A stretch of DNA of 8,121 nucleotides, taken from an uncultured Ruminococcus sp. GTDB lineage: Bacteria > Bacillota > Clostridia > Oscillospirales > Ruminococcaceae. Each line of letters begins with the position of its first letter. Position 1 is the first letter of the stretch. Shown here piece after piece: positions 1-7,176 of the stretch. A program made the translations under genes and the position numbers. A model generated the notes under the pieces. That model was not told the DNA's origin, did not search any database, and was given only the letters and a program-made list of their open reading frames with translations. The stretch is from NCBI GenBank assembly GCA_945835085.1, contig CAMAIG010000053.1:1-8121 (forward strand), read 5' to 3'.

Positions 1-24
1 TTTCAGAAATTATTGTTTTTCTTC

Positions 25-594
25 TCAGCTGTTTTCTATAAGCTCCTTAAATCGCTGCAATGCGGCACTTCTGTGGCTCACCCTGTTTTTCTCCTCGGCG
101 GATATCTCCGCAAATGAGCTTTCGCCGTACATAAAGATAGGGTCGTAGCCGAAGCCGTTGGTGCCCCGCTTTTCATAGCCTATCTTTCCCTCGCAGGTTC
201 CCTCGCAGATGTGCTTTTCGCCCCGGGCGTCAATATAGCAGATGGAGCATACAAATCTTGCTGTGCGCTTTTCATCGGGTACACCTTCCATTTCGGAAAG
301 CACCCTTGCACAGCGCTTGCCTTCTTCCGCATATCTTGCGGAATATATTCCCGGAGCGCCGTCAAGAGCGTCCACCACAAGACCGCTGTCGTCGGAAATA
401 ACGGGCAGTCCGAGAATATCATATATTGCCTTTGCCTTTATATATGCGTTTTCCGCAAAGGTCGTGCCGTTTTCCTCGGCTTCGATATCGGCTCCCGCCT
501 CGCTCTGGGAAAGCACCTCATAGCCCATAGGCTCAAGTATCTCTCTGAACTCTCTCAGCTTGTTTTTATTGTTTGATGCAAGTATAAGCTTCAT
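25..594 (-). CDS. rdgB: XTP/dITP (non-canonical purine NTP) pyrophosphatase, RdgB/HAM1 family
   Basis: The enzyme hydrolyses dITP, ITP and XTP to the monophosphates plus pyrophosphate, keeping deaminated purines out of DNA and RNA. The protein is 189 residues, close to the usual 195-200. Family motifs are SNNKNK at 7-12 (substrate-binding loop), TFAENAYIKAKA at 45-56, SDDSGLVVDALDGAPGIYSARYA at 67-89 (in which Asp68/Asp69 match the catalytic acidic pair), TNGFGYDPIF in the C-terminal half, and SHRSAAL near the end, which contacts the base in known structures. The loop after SARYA is about five residues shorter than in typical members and lacks the common TDxxN stretch; reading frame and downstream motifs are intact, so this looks like a lineage variant. 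The ATG is 15 bases after the ftsY stop, preceded by a modest GGGGTG five bases away. It is probably the sixth visible gene of the same transcript. No terminator is seen in the remaining 24 bases. Confidence 0.95.
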   Translation of the reverse strand: MKLILASNNKNKLREFREILEPMGYEVLSQSEAGADIEAEENGTTFAENAYIKAKAIYDILGLPVISDDSGLVVDALDGAPGIYSARYAEEGKRCARVLSEMEGVPDEKRTARFVCSICYIDARGEKHICEGTCEGKIGYEKRGTNGFGYDPIFMYGESSFAEISAEEKNRVSHRSAALQRFKELIENS

Positions 595-609
595 ATATAC
601 ACCCCGTTA

Positions 610-1869
610 TTACTCGTTGGTTTCGTTTTCGTCCTTTTTCTTCTTTCCGAAGGTTATCTCCTTGAAAAGGAAGCCGAATTTGCCGTCCTTCAGGCTCTTC
701 TTCTGTGCGGCTGCATCGGTATTTTCCTCTGTGTCGGCAGCTTCCTCATTTTCATTGATATTGTCTGCCTCAATATCCTCATAAGCCTCCGCTTCGGATT
801 CGGCAATATTTTCCTCGGCGGTATCGAGGGCAGGTTCTTCCGTAACGGGAGCTTCTTCTGTTACCTCTTCGGCAGAGCTGTCAATAACCTCCGTTTCCTC
901 TGCGGCAGTTTCCTCGCCTGTTTCATCTGTAAGGCGTTCATAATTGCCCTTGAAATCGGTTTCTGAAACGAACAGTGCCTCGGCATAATCCTTTGCGGAG
1001 AAGTCCATCAGGTCGTCTATCTTCTCACCCACGCCCACAAGCTTAACGGGAATGCCCAGCTCACGGTGAATGGTTATGATAATTCCGCCCTTTGCGGTGC
1101 CGTCAAGCTTTGTAAGGACAATGCCCGTTATATCCGCTGCCTCTGAGAATAGCTTTGCCTGATTAACGGCGTTCTGACCCGTGGTGGCATCGAGAACGAG
1201 AAGGGTTTCCAGAGCACAGCCCTCTGCCTGCTGACTGCATATCCTTGTGATCTTTTTCAGCTCGTCCATGAGGTTCTTTTTATTGTGAAGTCTGCCTGCT
1301 GTGTCACAGATCACAATATCCGCACCTCTTGCCTTTGCGGCGGTTATTGCGTCAAAAACCACTGCAGCGGGGTCGCTTCCCTCGGCGTGCTTGACTATCT
1401 GTGCCCCTGCACGGTCTACCCATACCTGGAGCTGGTCTATGGCAGCCGCACGGAATGTATCCGCTGCCGCAACTATTACCTTTTTGCCCTCGTTTGTGTA
1501 TTTAGCCGCAAGCTTTCCGATAGTCGTGGTCTTTCCCGCACCGTTTACGCCGATAACGAGTACCACAGAGGGAGAGGTGGATGTATCGAGCTTTTTGTCC
1601 TCTCCGAGCATTGCGGCGATGATATCCTTCAGCTCCCCTTTTATAAGGGCGGGGTCTGTTATGCCCTTTTCCTTGACCTTTTTTCTAAGCTCCGAGCAGA
1701 TATCCACAGAGGTCTGAACGCCTATATCGCACATGATGAGAGTTTCTTCAAGCTCCTCAAAAAAATCCTCGTCGATCTTTGTAAAGGAATTCAGCAGAGA
1801 GTTGACCTTACCCATCATAGAATCTCTGGTTTTTCTTATACCCTCGGCAATTTTTTCAAAAAATCCCAT
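610..1869 (-). CDS. ftsY: FtsY, SRP receptor GTPase with acidic C-terminal tail
   Basis: FtsY is the membrane-associated receptor for the signal recognition particle; it forms a GTP-dependent heterodimer with Ffh to deliver translating ribosomes to SecYEG. The protein has 419 residues from the ATG at 1869, which has GGAGG 8 bases upstream. A TTG at 1899 would add 10 residues but lies inside smc without a suitable site. The start ([18 protein letters not shown]) is a short amphipathic helix like the membrane-binding N-terminus of FtsY proteins lacking the long A domain. The N domain covers about 1-95. The G domain holds G1 GVNGAGKTT (107-115), [11 protein letters not shown] (137-147), DTAGR (189-193), TKLD (253-256) and GVGEKIDDL (279-287), ending near Phe300. 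Residues 301-389 are an acidic low-complexity tail (34 Asp/Glu, 2 Lys/Arg), then a lysine-rich end with [11 protein letters not shown]. An acidic segment normally sits at the N-terminus when present. Stops are tandem TAA TAA. Confidence 0.96.
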   Translation of the reverse strand: MGFFEKIAEGIRKTRDSMMGKVNSLLNSFTKIDEDFFEELEETLIMCDIGVQTSVDICSELRKKVKEKGITDPALIKGELKDIIAAMLGEDKKLDTSTSPSVVLVIGVNGAGKTTTIGKLAAKYTNEGKKVIVAAADTFRAAAIDQLQVWVDRAGAQIVKHAEGSDPAAVVFDAITAAKARGADIVICDTAGRLHNKKNLMDELKKITRICSQQAEGCALETLLVLDATTGQNAVNQAKLFSEAADITGIVLTKLDGTAKGGIIITIHRELGIPVKLVGVGEKIDDLMDFSAKDYAEALFVSETDFKGNYERLTDETGEETAAEETEVIDSSAEEVTEEAPVTEEPALDTAEENIAESEAEAYEDIEADNINENEEAADTEENTDAAAQKKSLKDGKFGFLFKEITFGKKKKDENETNE

Positions 1870-1877
1870 TGATGAAA

Positions 1878-1882
1878 CCTCC
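1878..1882 (-). promoter_or_regulatory. Ribosome-binding site of ftsY
   Basis: GGAGG on the minus strand in the 19-base gap between smc and ftsY, 8 bases before the ATG at 1869. It decides the start: the upstream in-frame TTG at 1899 would place this site inside the coding region. Confidence 0.85.
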
Positions 1883-1888
1883 GTAAAA

Positions 1889-4800
1889 TTATTCGGCAAT
1901 ATCCTCCATAGGAGGCTGCTCCATTTTCAGCAGTCGGGATATACCCTTTTCCTGCATGGTAACACCGTACATAACGTCCGCCTCTTCCATTGTGCCGCGG
2001 CGGTGGGTAACGGTGATAAACTGTGTTGTATCGGTAAAGTTGCGAAGATAATGTGCGTACTTTGATACGTTGACATCATCAAGAGCCGCTTCGATCTCAT
2101 CGAGAATGCAGAAGGGAGCGGGCTTTAGCTTAAGTATCGCAAAATATATCGCAATGGCAACAAATGCCTGCTCACCGCCCGAGAGCAGTGAAAGATTTTT
2201 TATGACCTTTCCCGGGGGAGCAACATTTATCTCAATTCCCGATTCGAGAACGTTATCGGGCTCTGTCAGCACAAGCTCAGCCTTACCGCCTCCGAAAAGC
2301 TCCGTAAATATCCTTTTGAAGTTGGTATTTATCTGTGCAAAGCTTTCGGAGAAGCGCTTTTTCATTGTTTCCGTCAGCTCGTCGATGAGCTTTTCAAGCT
2401 CCTTTTTGGAGCTGTTGATGTCACTAAGCTGCCCCGACATGAAGGTGTATCTCTCCGAAACCTCCTTATATTCCTCGATGGCAGAGAGATTAACGTTTCC
2501 GAGAGAGCGTATCTTCTGCTTAACATTGGCAAGACGGGCGTTAATATCGTTCCTGTCGGCATTTTCAATGACCATCTGCTCTGCCTCGGAGGGATAAAGC
2601 TCGTACTGCTCAGCCATATCCGAAACTATCTTGTCACAGGAAAGGGTGCAGCTGTTTTTGCGCTCCTCAAGACGGGTCTTTTCCGCACCGAACTGCTCAC
2701 GCTTTGCGGCTGTTTCCTTTATCTTAACTCGGATTATGTTAAGCTCACGTTCCTTTTCAAGGTTTGAGGAGCGTGTCTGAGCTATCTCACGGTTAATGTC
2801 CTCGCTTCTGCTGCCTGCGCTTTCGAGAGCCTGCTCACGCTCGCCGATAAGCCTTTCCTTCTCGGCTATGAGCTTTCGCTGCTCTTCTATCGCCATGGCA
2901 GATCTCACGGAATCGTCGCCTATGCTGCGGCTTCTTTCCTCAAGAGTGCGGATGCTTTCCTTTGCGGCTTCCTTGTCCTTTTCAAGCTGTGCCTGACGTA
3001 TCTTTGTATCGGACATTTTCTCGGAGAGAGCTTCACGGTGTGCTCTGAGCTGTTCCCGTATCTCGCTGTCATCGGAGGACTTTGCCTCCATTTCCGATAT
3101 CTCCGATCTGAGCGCTTCAAGCTCTTTTTCGGACCTTTCCATAAGAGCCGCCGATTCCTTTTCACGCTTATTAAGCTTTTCAAGAGCTTCTTCGGCATTT
3201 TTTCTGCCGTTCACACTCTGCTCGGCAACCTGCTCAATGCGCTTTATCTCTGCTTCAAAACGTATCTTATCCTGCTCTATCTGCCTTATCTCGTCGTTTG
3301 CGGCTTCAAGCTCAATAGCCATCTTATCCGCTTCCGCTTTGAGAGCGGCAGTCTTTTCCTTTGCTGCGGCAAGCTTTTCATTCATTTCCCTAAGCTCGCC
3401 GTTAAGGCTTTCTATTTCGTTCTTTCTTGTGAGAACGCCTGCGGAACGGTTTGAGGAGCCGCCCGTATATGAGCCGCCCGCATTTACCACCTGACCGTCC
3501 GTTGTAACTATTCTGAAACGGTAGCCGAATTTCTTCGCAATGCTGCCTGCACAGTCGATATCCTCGGCAATGACCGTTCTTCCCAGCAGTGAATTAACTA
3601 TCCCCGTGTATCTGGGGTCAAATTTCACGATATCACAGCCCAGTGCGATAAAGCCCGGGCAGCTGTCAAGCCCGTTTTCACTGAGCCTGTTCCCCTTAAC
3701 GGAGGTAATGGGGAGAAATGTGGCACGGCCTGCATTCATTTCCTTGAGCATTCTGATGCCCCGCTTTGCAGCGTCCTCGTTTTCGGTAACGATGTTCTGG
3801 AGAGCGGCGCCCAGAGCGGTTTCCACGGCAAGGCTGTACTCGGGCTCAACGCTAATGAGCTGAGCTACGGAGCCGATTATCCCGCTTATCCTGCCGCTTT
3901 TCCCTGCTTTCAGCACCTGCTTTACGGCGTTGCCGAAGCCCTCCATGCTGTTTTCAAGGTCGGTGAGAAGCCTTATCCTTTGCTCCTTCTCACGGACTGA
4001 GAACATAAGCTCATTCTGTATTTTTTCATTTGCGGCAAGCTTTTCCTTCTTTGAAGAAAAAAGCCTTGTCATGCCGCTTATGCGGTTTGTCTGTTCGTTT
4101 TTCTTCTCATCGAGAAGTTTAAGACCGTCGATGACCTCCTGCTTTTCAGCATCGAGGTCCTTGGTGCCCGAGTCGATGCTTTCAAGCTGTCTGAGGGTAT
4201 TCGCCCTCTGCTCCGATATCTCCGTCAGTGCATTTTTTGATGCAGCTGCTGAGATATTAAGCTCTGACTGCCTGATATAGAGCCTGTTGAGCTGTGCGGA
4301 ATGCTCACCCAGCTGCTTTTCAAAGCCGTCCTGACGGTTAACAGCCTCGGTAAATTCGGCAGCGGCAGAGTCATATTCCTTTATCGCTTCCACGATATCG
4401 GCTTCTATTCTTTTTATCTCTTCAAGCTTTTCCTCGGTCAGCCTTCTTGTGTCGCTTTCCGACTGCTTTGCCTCCGTCATCTGCCTTTCAAGCTCTGCAA
4501 TGGCTTCCTCGCAGTGGGCGATGTCGTTTTTATATACCGCAATGTCAGAATGAAGACCCGTGTTTGCCTTTTCGGCTTCAAGTATCTCATTCTGCAGCCT
4601 TTCAATGAGGATATTTCCCACAGCCATGTCCTTTGACAGAATGCGCTGCTGCTCTTCAAGAGCGTCGGATTCATTTCCTGCATTGTCATACTCTGCGGTG
4701 TTTATCAGCAGCTTTTCATCAAGCTCCGCAATGCGTTTTTTCAGCTCGGAAAGCTCGTTCATCCAGCTGGTTATCTCCAGTGCTTTTCTTTCCTCGGCAA

Positions 4801-5452
4801 GCACAATGAACTGCTCTGCCTTTTCCGACTGTCTTCTGAGCGGCTCAACTCTGCTCTCCAGCTCGGAAATAATGTCGGTGAGCCTGAGGATATTATCCTC
4901 CGCCTGAGAAAGCCTTCGCTGTGCCTCGGCTTTTCTGTAGCGGAACTTGGATATTCCCGCCGCTTCTTCAAAAATGTCACGCCGTTCCCCGGATTTTGAT
5001 GAAACTATCTCCGCAACACGGCCCTGACCGATTATGGAGTAACCGTCCCTTCCAAGACCCGTATCCATGAAAAGCTCGGAAACGTCCTTGAGTCTGACCT
5101 GTGCCCCGTTGATGATATACTCGCTCTCGCCGCTGCGATAAAGCTTTCTTGTAACGGAAACCTCGGGAGCGTCGATATTAAGAAGTCCTTTGTCGTTTAC
5201 GATATTAAGGGTAACGCTTGCACAGCCCACGGGACGCCTAAGCTCCGTGCCCGCAAAGATAACGTCCTCCATCTTTGCACCTCGGAGGGTCTTGGAGGAC
5301 TGCTCACCCAGCACCCATCTGACAGCGTCGCCTATATTTGACTTGCCGCTGCCGTTTGGACCCACTACTGCGGTAATACCCTTGCCGAAGTCAAGGCTTA
5401 TTTTATCGGGAAAGGACTTGAAGCCCTGTAATTCAAGTGATTTTAAGTACAT
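1889..5452 (-). CDS. smc: Chromosome segregation protein SMC
   Basis: SMC is the ATPase core of the bacterial condensin-like complex (with ScpA and ScpB, not in this window) that compacts and separates chromosomes. At 1187 residues it is full length. The N-terminal head has Walker A GPNGSGKSN at 31-39, Arg57 (the position of the DNA-sensing arginine in B. subtilis SMC), Gln143 of the Q-loop (IIGQGRVAEI) and the FEEAAGI motif. A long heptad-rich, Glu/Lys/Arg-rich coiled coil runs from about 165 to 510. The hinge spans about 515-670, beginning SGRISGIIGSVAQL and containing the glycine-rich GGSYTGGSS. The returning coil runs to about 1030. The C-terminal head has the ABC signature LSGGE at 1090-1094, Walker B FCILDE at 1114-1119 with catalytic Glu1119, the D-loop AALDD and the switch His in TVTHRRGTM. 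The ATG is supported by AAGGA 8 bases upstream, within the end of the radical SAM gene. I see no truncation or frameshift. Confidence 0.98.
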   Translation of the reverse strand: MYLKSLELQGFKSFPDKISLDFGKGITAVVGPNGSGKSNIGDAVRWVLGEQSSKTLRGAKMEDVIFAGTELRRPVGCASVTLNIVNDKGLLNIDAPEVSVTRKLYRSGESEYIINGAQVRLKDVSELFMDTGLGRDGYSIIGQGRVAEIVSSKSGERRDIFEEAAGISKFRYRKAEAQRRLSQAEDNILRLTDIISELESRVEPLRRQSEKAEQFIVLAEERKALEITSWMNELSELKKRIAELDEKLLINTAEYDNAGNESDALEEQQRILSKDMAVGNILIERLQNEILEAEKANTGLHSDIAVYKNDIAHCEEAIAELERQMTEAKQSESDTRRLTEEKLEEIKRIEADIVEAIKEYDSAAAEFTEAVNRQDGFEKQLGEHSAQLNRLYIRQSELNISAAASKNALTEISEQRANTLRQLESIDSGTKDLDAEKQEVIDGLKLLDEKKNEQTNRISGMTRLFSSKKEKLAANEKIQNELMFSVREKEQRIRLLTDLENSMEGFGNAVKQVLKAGKSGRISGIIGSVAQLISVEPEYSLAVETALGAALQNIVTENEDAAKRGIRMLKEMNAGRATFLPITSVKGNRLSENGLDSCPGFIALGCDIVKFDPRYTGIVNSLLGRTVIAEDIDCAGSIAKKFGYRFRIVTTDGQVVNAGGSYTGGSSNRSAGVLTRKNEIESLNGELREMNEKLAAAKEKTAALKAEADKMAIELEAANDEIRQIEQDKIRFEAEIKRIEQVAEQSVNGRKNAEEALEKLNKREKESAALMERSEKELEALRSEISEMEAKSSDDSEIREQLRAHREALSEKMSDTKIRQAQLEKDKEAAKESIRTLEERSRSIGDDSVRSAMAIEEQRKLIAEKERLIGEREQALESAGSRSEDINREIAQTRSSNLEKERELNIIRVKIKETAAKREQFGAEKTRLEERKNSCTLSCDKIVSDMAEQYELYPSEAEQMVIENADRNDINARLANVKQKIRSLGNVNLSAIEEYKEVSERYTFMSGQLSDINSSKKELEKLIDELTETMKKRFSESFAQINTNFKRIFTELFGGGKAELVLTEPDNVLESGIEINVAPPGKVIKNLSLLSGGEQAFVAIAIYFAILKLKPAPFCILDEIEAALDDVNVSKYAHYLRNFTDTTQFITVTHRRGTMEEADVMYGVTMQEKGISRLLKMEQPPMEDIAE

Positions 5453-6473
5453 TCTGCACGTCCTTGTTTATGGAAATTTCGTCGGGGGCAAGGCTGTTGT
5501 TTTCGGATATCCTCACATTCATTCCCACCGATCCGAAAAATGTTATATTCGATCTCTTATGCCCGTAAACAGCGCCGATAAGGGCTTTGTTCGCCTCTAT
5601 GTTTATTTGCTTTTCCCTGTCCTCCGGGGACATTTCGGACATATAGTATTTTAAAACTCTGTTTTTGACAATATCCGAGCGGACTACCTCCGCAAATGCA
5701 GGGTGATAAAAGCCTGCCACAGCATTTTCCTCCACCTTGTCCTCTGCGTGGAGTCCCATTCGTATTACCCTTATTCCTGCGCTTTCAAATGCACAGTATA
5801 TCACTCCGCAGATGTTCACCGCTTTCTCAAAGGGATAAAGCTGATATGCTCCGTCCTCATAAAGCCTTGCAAGCTTAGTGCCTTTCAGCACGCAAACGGG
5901 ATATATCCTTGCGGTATCGGGATTTATTTTTATAAATTCCCTCATGGTCCGGTATTCATCTGGCTCGGTGCTGCCGTAAAGCCCCACCATCATCTGAAGC
6001 CCAAGCTCAAAGCCGTAGGAGCGGATAAGAGCGGCGGCATTTATAACGTCCTGCGGGGTGTGACCACGCTCATTCATTTCAAGCACCTTGTCGGACATTG
6101 ACTGAGCGCCAAGCTCGATGGCCGTGACGCCGTATTTTTTCAGCAGCATAAGAATTTCCTCGTCGATGCAGTCGGGACGAGTGGAAATTCTTATACCTCT
6201 AAAGCCCTTTTCGCCAATAAATTCCGACGCTTTTTCAAGCAGAGCGGTCATATAATCCCTGTCTATTGCGGTAAAGCTTCCGCCGAAGAAGGCTATCTCT
6301 GCGTCCCTGCGGCGTTCCTCGGACATATAGCCGTATGCTCCCGCAATAATTTCCTCCACCTTTTTGGGAGAGGGAGCCTTTTCGGTGCGGCTTATGGTGT
6401 GCTGATTGCAGAAGGAACAGGTATGTGGGCAGCCCATGTGGGGAATGAAAATGCTGATGTTCGCCCGAGCCAT
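5433..6473 (-). CDS. Elp3-like radical SAM protein, substrate unknown
   Basis: This is a 346-residue radical SAM enzyme. The [4Fe-4S] cluster motif is Cys15-x3-Cys19-x2-Cys22 in the context GCPHTCSFCNQ, followed by the SAM-binding GGSF at 64-67, STRPDCI at 97-103, ELGAQS at 120-125 and GLQMMVGL at 158-165. This set is typical of the Elp3/MiaB/HemN-like radical SAM superfamily. The segment IYPVCVLKGTKL at 190-201, and the region up to about 265, resemble the C-terminal extension found after the radical SAM domain in Elp3-type proteins. The GNAT acetyltransferase domain of true Elp3 is absent; only about 75 further residues follow. The enzyme therefore cannot be assigned the cm5U tRNA reaction of Elp3 from sequence alone. 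GGGAGAGG lies 7 bases before the ATG, inside the end of rnc. Its last 20 bases overlap the start of smc in another frame. The neighbourhood (rnc, smc, ftsY) suggests a conserved housekeeping role, perhaps RNA modification, but this is inference. Confidence 0.88.
   Translation of the reverse strand: MARANISIFIPHMGCPHTCSFCNQHTISRTEKAPSPKKVEEIIAGAYGYMSEERRRDAEIAFFGGSFTAIDRDYMTALLEKASEFIGEKGFRGIRISTRPDCIDEEILMLLKKYGVTAIELGAQSMSDKVLEMNERGHTPQDVINAAALIRSYGFELGLQMMVGLYGSTEPDEYRTMREFIKINPDTARIYPVCVLKGTKLARLYEDGAYQLYPFEKAVNICGVIYCAFESAGIRVIRMGLHAEDKVEENAVAGFYHPAFAEVVRSDIVKNRVLKYYMSEMSPEDREKQINIEANKALIGAVYGHKRSNITFFGSVGMNVRISENNSLAPDEISINKDVQNVLKIT
5461..5465 (-). promoter_or_regulatory. Ribosome-binding site of smc
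   Basis: AAGGA on the minus strand, 8 bases before the smc ATG at 5452 and inside the coding region of the radical SAM gene. It supports the 20-base gene overlap as real rather than a start-site error, together with the conserved SMC N-terminus MYLKSLELQGFKSF that begins exactly at this ATG. Confidence 0.75.
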
Positions 6474-7171
6474 TATTTTACCTCTCCCATAAGTCTGAGA
6501 GCTTCCTTGGCAGCCTGCTGCTCAGCCTGCTTTTTGCTGTGACCCTCGCCGTGACCAATAACGTTGTTGTTAAGGCACACCTCCACGATGAAATGGCGGT
6601 CGTGATCGGGGCCTGTCTGACCTCTCAGAACATACTCCACCTTTTCCTCGGGATTTCTCTGGATTATCTCCTGGAGAATGGTCTTGTAATCCTGGAGATT
6701 GTTAACGGTGCTTCTGTCAAGGTCCTTGGGGATAAATCCCAGAACATATTCCCTGGCAGCCTCCATGCCGCCGTCAAGGAACACAGCAGCAATAACCGCT
6801 TCAAATGCATCGGAAACGATGGAGGGTCTGTTCCTGCCCCCCGTATTCTCCTCGCCTCTGCCCAGGAGGATAAAGCTGCCCAGGTCTATCTGCTTTGAAA
6901 ACTCAAAAAGAGCCTTTTCACATACCAGTGAAGCTCGTATCTTTGTAAGGTCGCCCTCGGGCAGATGCCTGAAATGCTTGAAAAGATGCTCGGAAATTAC
7001 TATTGACAGCACGCTGTCGCCTAAGAATTCAAGCCTTTCGTTGGAGTGGCGGCCCTTTTTGTATTCATTTGCAAATGAGGAATGGGAAAGAGCTTCAAAG
7101 AGCAGATCCTTGTTTTTGAAGGTATAGCCGATCTTCTCTTCAAATTCCCTGAAACGTTTTTCTGATGGCAT
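6473..7171 (-). CDS. rnc: Ribonuclease III
   Basis: RNase III is a Mg-dependent endonuclease that cuts double-stranded RNA; in the family it processes rRNA precursors and some mRNAs as a homodimer. The protein has 232 residues, usual for the family. The catalytic domain spans about residues 5-150 with the signature NERLEFLGDSVL at 44-55; Glu45, Glu48 and Asp52 correspond to the family's acidic cluster. The second metal-binding motif SDAFEAVIAAVFLDGG supplies Asp121 and Glu124. A double-stranded RNA-binding domain occupies about 159-230 (starts LQDYKTILQE, ends with the KKQAEQQAAKEAL helix). I chose the ATG at 7171 because AGCGAGG lies 10 bases upstream. An in-frame TTG at 7180 overlaps the plsX stop but has the same ribosome-binding site only one base away, so it is unlikely. 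The stop TAA shares its last A with the ATG of the radical SAM gene (TAATG), which suggests translational coupling. Confidence 0.97.
   Translation of the reverse strand: MPSEKRFREFEEKIGYTFKNKDLLFEALSHSSFANEYKKGRHSNERLEFLGDSVLSIVISEHLFKHFRHLPEGDLTKIRASLVCEKALFEFSKQIDLGSFILLGRGEENTGGRNRPSIVSDAFEAVIAAVFLDGGMEAAREYVLGFIPKDLDRSTVNNLQDYKTILQEIIQRNPEEKVEYVLRGQTGPDHDRHFIVEVCLNNNVIGHGEGHSKKQAEQQAAKEALRLMGEVK
6481..6488 (-). promoter_or_regulatory. Ribosome-binding site of the radical SAM gene
   Basis: GGGAGAGG on the minus strand, within the last codons of rnc and 7 bases before the ATG at 6473. It is the strongest-looking site in the window and supports the one-base TAATG overlap. Confidence 0.8.
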
Positions 7172-7176
7172 TTTTA

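Noticed and set aside
1..24. Terminator or start of another gene after the pyrophosphatase gene.
   Set aside because: The 24 bases show no inverted repeat, T-run or start codon; too little sequence to say whether the transcript continues.
613..969. GAA/GAG-rich repeat-like DNA as a tandem repeat or CRISPR-like array.
   Set aside because: There is no regular unit or spacer pattern; the bias reflects codons for an acidic protein tail in the ftsY frame.
1285..1872. Plus-strand open frame of 195 codons opposite ftsY.
   Set aside because: It lies fully antisense to the conserved N and G domains of FtsY and has an unlikely Cys/Tyr-rich composition; it is a shadow frame.
1870..1899. TTG start of ftsY at 1899, giving 10 extra residues.
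   Set aside because: It overlaps smc, has no suitably placed ribosome-binding site, and the ATG at 1869 has GGAGG at 8 bases and begins with a typical FtsY N-terminus.
5190..5654. Plus-strand open frame spanning the smc/radical SAM junction.
   Set aside because: Both minus-strand genes are strongly supported by conserved motifs there, and the plus-strand translation shows no domain.
5665..5670. TTGACA on the plus strand as a promoter -35 box.
   Set aside because: No TATAAT-like sequence follows at 16-18 bases, and it would drive antisense transcription with no gene downstream on that strand.
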